A stretch of 64,000 bases of DNA from Mucilaginibacter achroorhodeus (GCF_007846095.1 NZ_VOEI01000004.1:62001-126000); one strand, 5' to 3'; counted from the first letter of the stretch, positions 26,305 to 35,138 are shown. Notes: generated from the letters alone by a model not told the origin. Program-made: numbers and translations.

Positions 26305-27690
26305 TTATACTGCCTTATTAAGCTTTATTTTTTTGTAGGCCAGGTATGGGCCATAAATTGAAAATGGTAATATGCAAACCGCTGAAGCTATGATAACACC
26401 TGCCGATCCTAAACCCAGCTTGATAAAATATATACAAAGTGGAACGTTGGCGATTATAGTAAATACTAAATAAGGCAGTTGTTCCTTTATTGCCGAAACG
26501 CTGTTTAAAAATACAGAATAGTTGTAATTCCAGGCATACAGAACGTGATAGATAACCATACCGCTGATTAAAAGCACGGGTATCTGATATTCCTTTTGTA
26601 CCCAAACAAAAAGTATCTGGTCAATAAATACACCTATTAGTGTGAACACCACCGCTACACCCAATACAAAGTAATTGAAGCGTTTAAATACATTTCTGAT
26701 CCAATCATTATCCTTTTTTTCAAAGGCCTCGGTGAATACCGTCCATAAAGGCATTGATATCAGGCTTAGCAGCACTATCACGGCATTAAATAACTTGTAG
26801 ATCAGATTGTATTTGGTCACCTCTATATTGCCAAGATATTTATTGATGATTATCGTATCTGTGAATGAGATAACTATTACCTGTATCTGAACGATGAAGA
26901 AACCAAAGCTCAGCTTCAGGATATTCATAAGGTAATCAGACCTGAAGTATTTGATGGAAGGTATCAGGTTGGGGTTTTTCTTAAAGAAAATAAAGTTGGC
27001 CGTAACCATGCTTATGATCAAAGATACCGCAGTTACCTGTGACATTAAGTTTATAGTTGCCCTTACTTTAAAAACGTTAAAGAATATCAGTATGACTACG
27101 GTAATCAAATTGTTTAAAACCATACCCAAGTTTGAGAAGGATATGTTTTGCATAGATGCCGCAATGTTGTAAACAAAATTTAATGTAAAAGAGATGATTA
27201 TGGTGATACCAATGGTTAAGATAGCTCTTTCAACGTCGTTTGAGGCAATGTCACCAATAGTGAGAATAGACTGGATCTTAGCGAGCTTTACTACTAAAAC
27301 CAGTATCAGGATCAGAAAAAGCGAGAGCGAAGCAAATACGATATATCCTGTACTTATATATCTTTTTACATCTTCTGTATTGTTATTTGCCAGTGCTATA
27401 GTGATCTTATTTTTAAGTCCATTACCCAAGCCGAGATCAAAAAACAGGAAAAAGTTAACTAATGAAAAGATGGTTAACCAAAGACCGTATTCGTTACTGC
27501 CAAGCAAATGTATAGATAGCGGCACTATAGCAAAGCTTAAGAACATTGACAGGCCTTTGTAGCCAAAAGATAGCCCGAGTTGAAGAATCAGCCTGAGATT
27601 TCTCTTTTTTGCATCATTAGCATGTATACCCTGCTCATCTTTATTTTTAAACTCGCGTATAATGCTGTTTAATTTGCCTTTAACACTCAT
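26305..27690 (-). CDS. Polysaccharide flippase (Wzx / MATE-like)
   Basis: A 461-residue membrane protein with about 12-14 helices belonging to the polysaccharide transporter/MOP superfamily. The N-terminal segment LGLSFGYKGLSMFLSFAIVPLSIHLLGSNEYGLWLT is the diagnostic start of Wzx-type flippases, which move lipid-linked repeat units across the inner membrane. A 50-residue hydrophilic N-terminal extension precedes it. It follows the Wzz-like gene with one base between stop and start, and precedes the acetyltransferase by 4 bases. Confidence 0.88.
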   Translation of the reverse strand: MSVKGKLNSIIREFKNKDEQGIHANDAKKRNLRLILQLGLSFGYKGLSMFLSFAIVPLSIHLLGSNEYGLWLTIFSLVNFFLFFDLGLGNGLKNKITIALANNNTEDVKRYISTGYIVFASLSLFLILILVLVVKLAKIQSILTIGDIASNDVERAILTIGITIIISFTLNFVYNIAASMQNISFSNLGMVLNNLITVVILIFFNVFKVRATINLMSQVTAVSLIISMVTANFIFFKKNPNLIPSIKYFRSDYLMNILKLSFGFFIVQIQVIVISFTDTIIINKYLGNIEVTKYNLIYKLFNAVIVLLSLISMPLWTVFTEAFEKKDNDWIRNVFKRFNYFVLGVAVVFTLIGVFIDQILFVWVQKEYQIPVLLISGMVIYHVLYAWNYNYSVFLNSVSAIKEQLPYLVFTIIANVPLCIYFIKLGLGSAGVIIASAVCILPFSIYGPYLAYKKIKLNKAV

Positions 27691-27691
27691 A

Positions 27692-28741
27692 TTAAGCCGC
27701 TGATCCTATAACTCTTTTAACAACTAAAACAAAAGCGGCTAATATGGCTGCAATTGCAAACCCACCCACTAACGCTATTTTTTTTCCTAATTTGTTACTT
27801 TCAAGTGGTAATATAGGTGGGTCTATGACCTCTATCAATGGCGTCTCTTTTTGCAGGGCCAGTTTTGATATTTCTAAATTTTTGACGATCTCTCCGTAAA
27901 CTGCAGCACTTGTTTGCAGATCTACCTGTTTACGTTGCGACGGAACCTTTAGTACTAACAATTGAGGATTTGCATTTGGAGACGCATCCAGAGAACTTGC
28001 AGCTGAGCTAATGGACGAGTTAATTACCGCCTTTACGCTATCAGCCTGTTTTTGAAGCAGCGCTACGTTAAACTTAGACTTTTTAGTTTTAGTTTGGCTG
28101 TAAAAATCGTTTACATTTTTAACGATCTGATTTGTAAAAGCCTGAGCAAAAAGTTCATCAGTTGATTTTAAAGTAACGTGTATAATGCTCAGTTTTTTAT
28201 CAGGTTTCACAACACTCAGGTCACTTTTGTTAAGCTTCTTTACAATGTCTGTGACCAAACTGTCCTGCAATCTGCTGAATTTATCTGGAGAGCCTTTGAA
28301 CTGAATGTTGCCCAATTTTTGTTTTTCCCATTGCTTACGCAACTTATTATTGTCAATGTACCTGTCTATCAACATTTCTTTCTTTCCCTGAAAATTTACC
28401 TCCGTGAGTAAAGTTTTCATGATCATGGTTCTGGACCGGTATAGTTCAAATATGTTATCGCCTTTAAACAGTCCGTCGTCGCCGCTTTCAATGTTTATAC
28501 CTGCAAGGGATGCCAGGCCGGCATATTGGCCAAGGCCGCCGCTTCCGCCATCCTGTAAAACAAAAGTGCACTCGGCCTTATAAACGTTCTTTTTAAAGAT
28601 CGCGTAACTTAACGCTAAGGCGCCACCAATTATACCGCAAACAAATATGATAAGCCATTTACGCTTAAGGTAACCAAATACGTCTACAGCGATGCCCTTT
28701 ATATAACCCGAAGTGATCTGATCTGAGTTTTTATCCTGCAT
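27692..28741 (-). CDS. Chain-length determinant (Wzz/GNVR) protein
   Basis: A 349-residue polysaccharide co-polymerase. It has an N-terminal membrane helix (about 27-50, WLIIFVCGIIGGALALSYA), a large periplasmic alpha/beta region with coiled-coil stretches, the family Pro-rich segment LIEVIDPPILPLESNKLGKK, and a second helix (about 322-342). There is no C-terminal tyrosine kinase domain, so it is of the Wzz type rather than Wzc. It is the first gene of the operon. Neither a Wza export lipoprotein nor an initiating sugar-phosphate transferase is found here, so those must be elsewhere. Confidence 0.85.
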   Translation of the reverse strand: MQDKNSDQITSGYIKGIAVDVFGYLKRKWLIIFVCGIIGGALALSYAIFKKNVYKAECTFVLQDGGSGGLGQYAGLASLAGINIESGDDGLFKGDNIFELYRSRTMIMKTLLTEVNFQGKKEMLIDRYIDNNKLRKQWEKQKLGNIQFKGSPDKFSRLQDSLVTDIVKKLNKSDLSVVKPDKKLSIIHVTLKSTDELFAQAFTNQIVKNVNDFYSQTKTKKSKFNVALLQKQADSVKAVINSSISSAASSLDASPNANPQLLVLKVPSQRKQVDLQTSAAVYGEIVKNLEISKLALQKETPLIEVIDPPILPLESNKLGKKIALVGGFAIAAILAAFVLVVKRVIGSAA

Positions 28742-29320
28742 AAATGATCAATATTGACTGTTAAAGTTCGTTAAACTAATTTGTAAGACTATTACTCAGC
28801 GAGAAATTAAATTCACTGAACAAAAAATATGAAGAGAAGTTTTTCATGTATGAATATACCTAAGGTATATTTTATAATAAAGTTATAAGCCGGGTATTTT
28901 AAACTTTATAAATATCTGATGATGGATTAAGAAAGAAATGCTATTATGTGTATGAATGTCAATCTCTTGTGTAAAAGAGATAGTCCGGTTTGCTTTAAAA
29001 TTATCGATCATTGATCTCAAAATTGATGATATACGGATAGGGAAAAACTGGGGCAAATATAGACTAAATCGTTTGAGTACAACGCAAAATTGATAATCTT
29101 CTTATGAAGCTTTAATTGAAAATCCTTAAAGGTAATTGCTAACCCCAAAAATTGAGGTAAGTAAGATTTAAAACATTATGGCGGACTTTTCTCATTTTAC
29201 CGGTGAATTAGTGCAGTGATTGATTGAAATATTTTCTGTAGGTGAGATTATGCACCTTCATTCCGGTGTTATCTATCTCAAGAGAATTATTTTAACTATC
29301 AAGTTAGATTTTGATTTGGG
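28742..29320. other. Long leader / intergenic region of the polysaccharide operon
   Basis: 579 bases with no credible gene. A predicted promoter at 29054-29082 would give a leader of about 300 bases ahead of the wzz-like gene. An AT-rich inverted repeat (ATAAAGTT near 28875 with AACTTTAT near 28905) lies within it. No leader ORF with a regulatory codon run, no JUMPStart-type element and no UpxY gene was seen. Confidence 0.5.
29054..29082 (-). promoter_or_regulatory. Predicted promoter of the polysaccharide operon
   Basis: On the minus strand TTG (29082-29080) is followed after 18 bases by TATATTTG (29061-29054), a full match to the Bacteroidota -33/-7 pattern. The first gene downstream is the wzz-like gene at 28741. 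Confidence 0.5.
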
Positions 29321-29938
29321 TTAACCCAATTTATTCCCTAAATCCCTGATCAAAAAAGCCTCAAATTCATCATCTAACTGTTTACAACTTTGTTCTAATT
29401 TTTTAACAACGTCTTGTAATTGGTCATTATCTTCACCTAAGATTTTAAGCACTTCAACCAAACCAAGCACATTGGCTAAAGGCCGTCGGAGATCATGTGA
29501 TTGCTGGGAAGCAAGTGTATTAAGCGTTTGAGTGAGAAAGCCAATATGTTCCGGGCGGGATTCAAATGCGGCAACATCATGGCCTATTCCGATAACGCCG
29601 GTGATGTTCCCCCCGGCATCAAGATCTGCTTTGTACTCCCAATAAGTAATTATATAGCCTCCTTTGCCATCAAGCTTTCTCAATGTGATCGGAAAAGTCT
29701 TGTCGGGATCTGCAACGCATAGCTGATAAGTTTTGAAGCTTGCAGCATGGTCATCTGTATGCAGCGCAATTGAAGCAGGCCTTACTTCCGTTTTGTTATA
29801 GAAAGCGCTGTGACGTTCAAGGAAGAGATCGTTCATGTAAACGTAATTACCTTGCGTATCTATTTTAACCAGGTAAAAGTTTTTAGAATCAGCGACCAGT
29901 TGTACAGATCTTTGAAAAGAAAAGCTTGTTGACATCAT
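29321..29938 (-). CDS. PAS domain plus histidine-kinase dimerisation helices, no ATPase domain
   Basis: A 205-residue soluble protein. Residues about 12-125 form a PAS domain (DTQGNYVYMNDLF, ITGVIGIGHDV). Residues about 135-190 form a HisKA-like helical pair with SHDLRRPLANVLGLVEVL, where His148 is the would-be phospho-acceptor. The chain then ends; there is no HATPase_c domain and no kinase ATPase gene next to it. It could be a truncated kinase, a phosphotransfer protein phosphorylated in trans, or a decoy dimeriser. The frame is intact with a clean stop, which argues against recent damage. Confidence 0.75.
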   Translation of the reverse strand: MMSTSFSFQRSVQLVADSKNFYLVKIDTQGNYVYMNDLFLERHSAFYNKTEVRPASIALHTDDHAASFKTYQLCVADPDKTFPITLRKLDGKGGYIITYWEYKADLDAGGNITGVIGIGHDVAAFESRPEHIGFLTQTLNTLASQQSHDLRRPLANVLGLVEVLKILGEDNDQLQDVVKKLEQSCKQLDDEFEAFLIRDLGNKLG

Positions 29939-30073
29939 GAAGCGGAGTGCTCTTAAGAAAAGTAGAGCCTTGCAAAGGTAGGAGTTAATTAAGTATGTTG
30001 TTAACGAAAATTAACTTACCATCAGAGCGGTTTGAAGATGATTTGATAGGTCAAAGTATCGTGGTAAAAGGCA

Positions 30074-30655
30074 TCATTTTTCTGAGAGTAATTTTTTTTT
30101 GATGCGGCTTAATGTTTCGGGCGCTATGCCAAGATAAGAGGCTACTAAATTTTGCGGTAGGCGTCCTATAATCTGAGGGTTTGATTCGGCCAGTAACAAA
30201 TACCTTTCTTCGGCGGTGTGCGTAATGGAACTCATAAGCCGTTGTTCTTTTGTAACCAGACTGTTTTGATACAAAATACGGAAATAACGGTCCATAACCG
30301 GGACATCAATCATCAATGCTTCGTAATTGGATCGTGAAATTAAAAACAACTCGGAGTCTTCGATAGCATCAATATTAAACACGGCTTTTCCGCCTGATAG
30401 GAAACTGGCGAAGTCAGACACCCACCAACCTTCCCACCCAAAAATACTCATGTGTTCAGTCCCTTTACTATCCACGTTGTAGGTACGCAGTAAGCCTTTT
30501 GCCACAAAGGTCAAGTGTTTACAAATATCGCCTTCCTGTAACAGGTATTGTCTCTTTCTTAGCTTTTTGTGAATGAAGAAGGTTTTTATCCTCTCTTTGT
30601 CCTCATTTGTCAGCGTAACCTTTTCCTGAATGTGACCTAAAAGTACATTGATCAT
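30074..30655 (-). CDS. Crp/Fnr family transcription regulator
   Basis: A 193-residue regulator: a cyclic-nucleotide-binding-like beta barrel (about 20-120, LLQEGDICKHLTFVAKGLLRTY) and a C-terminal helix-turn-helix (LVASYLGIAPETLSRIKKKL). No Cys cluster for an iron-sulfur centre is present, so it is not an oxygen-sensing Fnr in the strict sense. The ATG at 30655 (MINVLLGHIQEK) gives the usual family N-terminus; an ATG at 30724 in frame would add 23 residues of unlikely sequence. It is divergent from the PRISE-type reductase, and two Fnr-like boxes lie between them. Confidence 0.87.
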   Translation of the reverse strand: MINVLLGHIQEKVTLTNEDKERIKTFFIHKKLRKRQYLLQEGDICKHLTFVAKGLLRTYNVDSKGTEHMSIFGWEGWWVSDFASFLSGGKAVFNIDAIEDSELFLISRSNYEALMIDVPVMDRYFRILYQNSLVTKEQRLMSSITHTAEERYLLLAESNPQIIGRLPQNLVASYLGIAPETLSRIKKKLLSEK

Positions 30656-30736
30656 GTAGTGACTTACGTTTAAAGCAAAGGTAGATTTTTTGCAAGACAT
30701 CATTTTATCAGAAATTAGCATCACGTAGATATAGAC

Positions 30737-30750
30737 TTGATACAGGTCAA
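30737..30750. promoter_or_regulatory. Fnr/Crp-like palindromic box 1
   Basis: TTGATACAGGTCAA, within the longer palindrome CTTGA-n6-TCAAG, fits the Fnr-type pattern TTGAT-n4-ATCAA with one change. It lies in the divergent gap between the Crp/Fnr gene and the reductase gene. Confidence 0.55.
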
Positions 30751-30759
30751 GTGTATTTC

Positions 30760-30773
30760 TTGATTCAAATCAT
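30760..30773. promoter_or_regulatory. Fnr/Crp-like palindromic box 2
   Basis: TTGATTCAAATCAT fits TTGAT-n4-ATCAA with one change. Its centre is 23 bases from that of box 1, about two helical turns, which would put two dimers on the same face of the DNA. Likely target of the adjacent regulator (inference). Confidence 0.5.
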
Positions 30774-30861
30774 CGCCCTTGTAAACTACAGCCGGTAAGT
30801 TTGTGAACAAATTATTACAAGTAACACATTAATCTATCTCACTGAAATTAACGCTGTAAAT

Positions 30862-31932
30862 ATGATGAACAAAATAGCATTGGTAGTTGGGGCAAGCGGT
30901 ATTGCCGGTAGCAATTTATCTAAAAAGCTGATATCTAAAGGTTGGGAAACCTACGGTTTAGCCCGTAATCCTAACAATGAGATTGAGGGTTTAAAGCCGG
31001 TTTTAGCAGATCTGTTAGATAAAGACAGTTTAGAACAAGCATTATCCGAAATACGGCCTACGCACGTTTACATAACAACCTGGATGCGTAACGACACTGA
31101 GGCCGAAAACATCAGGGTAAATAGTTTAATGGTACGTAATCTATTGGATACGTTGTCTTTGAACAGATCAGTTGAGCATGTGGCTTTAGTAACAGGTTTA
31201 AAACATTACCTCGGCCCTTTTGAAGCTTATGCAAAAGAGGGTTTTTTGCCTGAGACGCCTTTGCGGGAAGAGCACCCAAGATTAAATATCGAAAACTTTT
31301 ATTACGCGCAGGAAGATGAAGTTTATGCCGCAGCCAAGCGGGATGGCTTTACCTGGAGTATTCACAGGCCGCATACCGTTATTGGTAAAGCAGTAGGTAA
31401 CGCCATGAATATGGGGACTACCTTAGCGGTATATGCAACTATTTGTAAAGAAACCAACCGCCGGTTTGTTTGGCCGGGGTCTGCCGCCCAATGGAATGGC
31501 TTATCTGACGTAACTGATGCCCGGGTATTAGCAGAACATTTGATATGGGCTTCTACAACTGATATCGCCCGTAATCAGGCATTCAACGTGGTTAATGGCG
31601 ACGTGTTTCGTTGGAGCAGGCTGTGGAATCGTCTGGCGGAGTACTTCGGTATTCAACCTGTTGGCTTTAATGGTACAATTCAACCGCTTGAAAAAGAAAT
31701 GGCGGATTATGCAGATATCTGGGAGGATATTGCGCTGAAATATACATTGCGGGAAAAAAACCTCAGCCGATTGGCTACTGCATGGCATACCGATCTTGAC
31801 CTGGGACGACCGATAGAAGTAATGACGGACATGTCAAAAAGCCGTAAGCTGGGATTCAGCATTTTTCAGGATACGGAAGACACATTTTATGATCTATTTG
31901 AAGAATTGCGGGCAGCCAGATTAATTCCATGA
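30862..31932 (+). CDS. SDR reductase of the PRISE (progesterone 5-beta-reductase/iridoid synthase-like) type
   Basis: A 356-residue NAD(P)H-dependent short-chain reductase. The N-terminal Rossmann motif is GASGIAGSNL, and the family-specific features VALVTGLKHYLGPFE, NFYYAQEDEVY (the Tyr of the YxxxK-equivalent position) and WSIHRPHTVIG match enone 1,4-reductases of the PRISE family. These reduce activated C=C bonds of enones, including plant-type substrates. The gene is divergent from a Crp/Fnr regulator and probably controlled by it. An ATG one codon downstream (30865) is an equally good start. Confidence 0.86.
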   Translation: MMNKIALVVGASGIAGSNLSKKLISKGWETYGLARNPNNEIEGLKPVLADLLDKDSLEQALSEIRPTHVYITTWMRNDTEAENIRVNSLMVRNLLDTLSLNRSVEHVALVTGLKHYLGPFEAYAKEGFLPETPLREEHPRLNIENFYYAQEDEVYAAAKRDGFTWSIHRPHTVIGKAVGNAMNMGTTLAVYATICKETNRRFVWPGSAAQWNGLSDVTDARVLAEHLIWASTTDIARNQAFNVVNGDVFRWSRLWNRLAEYFGIQPVGFNGTIQPLEKEMADYADIWEDIALKYTLREKNLSRLATAWHTDLDLGRPIEVMTDMSKSRKLGFSIFQDTEDTFYDLFEELRAARLIP

Positions 31933-32093
31933 AAAGATTCATATAAAATTCGAGTGATTTTGTAGTGCTGTAAGTGAAGCGCTGGTAACCTGTTAAAAGC
32001 CTGTCCTGTATCTAAACCTGTGTTCAGTAGCTTACAGATGATCGAACCAGATCGTCTCAGTTTTTCATTACTGCTCGGAAATGCTGCCAACTA

Positions 32094-33284
32094 TCAATTA
32101 GCTGTGCGATTCAGGCCAATACGACCGTTCTGATAATCCTCTGCAAAACCGAATACGGTGAAAAAATAAATGCCAAAAACGCTTCGTTTGCTTGATGGAT
32201 TAAACCGTGTCGAAAAATTTGCCCTCCGCTGATTATAAAAATAGGTTTGACCGAAAGGCAACATAAGTTTTATTATTGGATATTGATCTGCGTGAAGATC
32301 TTCCGATGAGGCATTTAAAACGACGCCGGGGTTACCAGAGTCCAAGAGCACACTGACCGGAATTTGTTGACTTTCGGTAGCTATGGCAGCAGCTATTTCG
32401 GGGTGATATAAAGGTAATTCGGGGTATGTAGGAAAGTGTCCCGATACTTGTCCTGTTTGTGCTGTCGCTTGAGGGGTAAGTTGGTTGAAACGGTATTTTT
32501 GAAAGTCTGCGTTTGTTAAGCCAACTGTTAGTGAACGGCTTGGGCGGCAGCTGCCCGGTATTTTGATTGCACAACCAAATAATTGTAAGGCGCTTAATTT
32601 AAAGCCCGGTATCAATCCGTTTCGGTAATTCAAATATTTCAGTGGACTCACTAAATTAAATGTCGTGCGCTCATTTACGCCTGTCACTGTGTTGAAAGTA
32701 GTGTTCACGCCGAATACAGATCCAAGCCCGTTTGTTGACTCCTTGCCGTTTGTTGATTTTGCATAAAAGAACATAACGGGCATTTTCCGTAAATTCAAAG
32801 CCCCTGTTTGATCGCCCACCATCAGCGTAGCAAAGCCAATATTTCCAAACTCTTTGGTTTCAACGGCCCCTGCAGAGCCATAAACTTTTTGCACGGTAGT
32901 ACGGGTCACCACTATACCTTTGTATGTTAACGTATCCTGGCCTTTTTTAAATTTAAAACCATGCTCATCTACAAGTTCAGGCGGGAAAATTTTAAGTGCA
33001 TCCAACGTTACGCCGGCTGAACCGGTATCGAACAGCAACGGAAGTGTAATTGGCACACCGCCTATGCGCATGGCGTTGATATAAATTCGGCCAGGGCCAG
33101 ACCCATTATTAAGTTTTGCCGGGTATACGTTAAGACTTACGGGTGATGTAATGGAAAAGTCAGTCGTGTCAACCTGTTCGTTTTTAAGTGAAAATCTTGA
33201 TGCTTGGGCTACAGATGTTATTATCATCAAGCATAAACAAAAAATTAATGGACAACCCGGTACAAAATATTTATTAGCTCTCAT
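32094..33284 (-). CDS. Exported protein with retropepsin-like aspartyl protease motifs
   Basis: A 396-residue exported protein (signal about 8-28). Two aspartyl-protease-like motifs are visible, PLLFDTGSAGVTLDA at about residue 83 and VLLDSGNPGVVLNA at about residue 312, consistent with a bilobal pepsin-like or DUF3443-type fold. Both catalytic-type Asp residues are followed by T/S-G as in active enzymes. I do not know a characterised relative, so peptidase activity is a hypothesis. It is a single gene, convergent with the PRISE-type reductase. Confidence 0.68.
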   Translation of the reverse strand: MRANKYFVPGCPLIFCLCLMIITSVAQASRFSLKNEQVDTTDFSITSPVSLNVYPAKLNNGSGPGRIYINAMRIGGVPITLPLLFDTGSAGVTLDALKIFPPELVDEHGFKFKKGQDTLTYKGIVVTRTTVQKVYGSAGAVETKEFGNIGFATLMVGDQTGALNLRKMPVMFFYAKSTNGKESTNGLGSVFGVNTTFNTVTGVNERTTFNLVSPLKYLNYRNGLIPGFKLSALQLFGCAIKIPGSCRPSRSLTVGLTNADFQKYRFNQLTPQATAQTGQVSGHFPTYPELPLYHPEIAAAIATESQQIPVSVLLDSGNPGVVLNASSEDLHADQYPIIKLMLPFGQTYFYNQRRANFSTRFNPSSKRSVFGIYFFTVFGFAEDYQNGRIGLNRTAN

Positions 33285-33437
33285 AATTAACTGTATCTAA
33301 AAAGATGGTCACACAGGCTTTAAAACGGTCGATATTTTAGTTTGTTTTACCATGAGCCTGTAATACACAGTATCGGTTATAGCACCTTGCAAATCATCTA
33401 AATTAGACAGATCCAGTCCGTAAAGGGCTTTCGATAA

Positions 33438-33672
33438 AAAGAGCAAGGAAAGCCAAACCTGCCCCCCGGTAGCGACGTATTTACCCAAGCTTGCCTTCTT
33501 GATGATACCAAACTTGCGGAAACTGAGCTATTCGCTCCAAAAGCCGCCAAATACTTTTACTTTAGTGACCCGTGGCAATATGATAACCGTAGTAAGCTGT
33601 TCATCAGTAATTTTGGAACTACGTTGTTAACCGCCTCGGTGAGGTACATTTACGAAAAGCAAATTAAAAATT
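33438..33672 (+). pseudogene. Possible gene remnant upstream of the beta-lactamase
   Basis: An open frame with no start codon runs from just after a stop at 33435 through the MBL start, in a different frame from the MBL. It reads smoothly as protein (GSDVFTQACLLDD, ELFAPKAAKYFYFSD, ISNFGTTLLTASVRYIYEK) but has no Met and no recognised family. It could be the end of a gene that has lost its 5' part, or chance coding-like sequence. The rest of the 33285-33672 gap shows nothing. Confidence 0.25.
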
Positions 33673-34545
33673 ATGAGGAAGGCCTTGTTCATTCTTATGT
33701 TTCTAACACTTGCAGCGGCCAGTTACGCGCAAGTTGTGCGAGAACCTACCGCAACGAAATATCCGGAATGGACAAGACCTATCGAACCATTTAGGATAGT
33801 TGGTAACCTTTACTACGTGGGCACCGCCGACCTTGCATGTTATTTGATCACCACAAAAGCCGGCCATATCTTAATTAATACAGGTCTGGCATCTTCAGAA
33901 GGAAATATATTAGATAATATCAAAAAACTTGGTTTTAAAATAAGCGATGTTAAAATATTATTGACAACGCAGGCTCACTTTGACCACTTAGGCGCTATGG
34001 CAGCAATAAAAAAAGTAACTGGTGCAAAAATGGTTGCTGATTATGCTGATGCACCAATTATTACCGATGGAGGGTTGTCTGATTACGACCTGGACGGCAA
34101 ATATCGCACCTTTAAACCTATTAATGTAGACCGTACCCTTCATAATGCTGATCACATTTTGTTGGGTGAAATGAATTTGACCATGCTGCATCACCCGGGA
34201 CATACCAAAGGCTCATGCAGCTACCTTTTCAAGGTGAAGGACAAGAGCCGTACGTATCGTGTATTGATAGCCAACCTTCCTACGATAACGACTGAAAAGG
34301 GTTTTAATGCCATACCAAGTTATCCACAAATCGCCAAAGATTATAGTTACACCATAGCAGCTTTGAAAAAGCTGAAATTTGATATCTGGCTGGCTTCTCA
34401 TGGCTCTCAATTTGACCTTCTTCAAAAGTATAATGCCGCAAAAAGCTATCGGCCATCGTTATTTATGGATAAGAAAAACTATTACAAAGAGCTTGACGAG
34501 CTGGAGGATGATTATCAGAAAAAGTTAACGGGTAAAAGGTCTTGA
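33673..34545 (+). CDS. Subclass B3 metallo-beta-lactamase, GOB-like
   Basis: A 290-residue exported zinc hydrolase (signal about 1-19). The class B3 metal motif HxHxDH appears as QAHFDH, with Gln100 where most B3 enzymes have His116, the same substitution that marks the GOB enzymes of Elizabethkingia. The other ligands are present: His102, Asp104, His105, His177 (HHPGHTKGS) and His243 (ASHGSQF). The surrounding text (INTGLASS, LLTTQAHFDH, YRVLIANLPTI) also follows the GOB type as I recall it. It should hydrolyse beta-lactams in the periplasm; activity is not proven. It sits between two gene remnants, so the locus may have been rearranged. Confidence 0.9.
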   Translation: MRKALFILMFLTLAAASYAQVVREPTATKYPEWTRPIEPFRIVGNLYYVGTADLACYLITTKAGHILINTGLASSEGNILDNIKKLGFKISDVKILLTTQAHFDHLGAMAAIKKVTGAKMVADYADAPIITDGGLSDYDLDGKYRTFKPINVDRTLHNADHILLGEMNLTMLHHPGHTKGSCSYLFKVKDKSRTYRVLIANLPTITTEKGFNAIPSYPQIAKDYSYTIAALKKLKFDIWLASHGSQFDLLQKYNAAKSYRPSLFMDKKNYYKELDELEDDYQKKLTGKRS

Positions 34546-34737
34546 GCGGCCTGTTATAATTATTTGCAAGTGCTGCATTTTGATATTATTAACCTTAATT
34601 ATTACGTTATGTTGGAAAATACCTTCAAACAGGATGATCCTTATCAAGTCTATTTGAAAATAATCATTGATGGTGCCTTTGTTGATTATCAGCCAATATT
34701 GCGCAACGTTAAATTGAGTGACAACTCCAACATTCCG

Positions 34738-34926
34738 TTATTTCCTGCTCAATGTCATGCCAATTACCTTATTCAGGATTAAACCCTGCACAACGATCGA
34801 AAATACCACGATCACAAAGCCGGCCGTAAGGATCAGCGGTTTATAATCAGAATCGGGAAGAGACAATGCCAATGCCACGGAAATACCGCCCGTTAGCCCT
34901 CCCCAGATCAGGGCAAAGCCGCATTG
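34738..34926 (-). pseudogene. C-terminal remnant of a CPA1-type Na+/H+ antiporter
   Basis: In one minus-strand frame, ending in TAA at 34738, about 60 residues read as the last two membrane helices of a NhaP/CPA1 antiporter: GFALIWGGLTGGISVALALSLP, then LTAGFVIVVFSIVVQGLILNK and a short basic tail. The IWGGL-GGIS motif is diagnostic of the family. Upstream, the frame loses similarity and meets a stop near 34975, and no other part of the roughly 400-residue protein is found. This is a truncated remnant. Confidence 0.7.
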
Positions 34927-35076
34927 TGTACGCTCGCTGCAGGTGCTGTTGGCACATTTGTGTGGTGATAATGACTAAAATGGTATGTGGACCTGCAACG
35001 CTGGTTTGGTATTGTTAGATGAAGCGGGATATGTAACTGTACCGCAGAACTTATCAGTTTTTTACGGGTATAACAT

Positions 35077-35106
35077 AATAGGGCTTGGAGCGATCCAAGC
35101 CCTATT
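35077..35106 (-). terminator. Strong hairpin after the chitinase gene
   Basis: A 12-bp stem (AATAGGGCTTGG/CCAAGCCCTATT) with a 6-base loop, 33 bases beyond the chitinase stop on the minus strand. The T run is short on this strand, so termination strength is uncertain. The stretch 34927-35076 before it shows nothing recognisable. Confidence 0.55.
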
Positions 35107-35138
35107 TATATGAAAAAGACAATCTCAAAAAACTCAAA

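Noticed and set aside
34564..34782. 72-codon plus-strand ORF after the beta-lactamase gene
   Set aside because: No family, no good start context, and its end overlaps the antiporter remnant on the opposite strand, which explains the open frame better.
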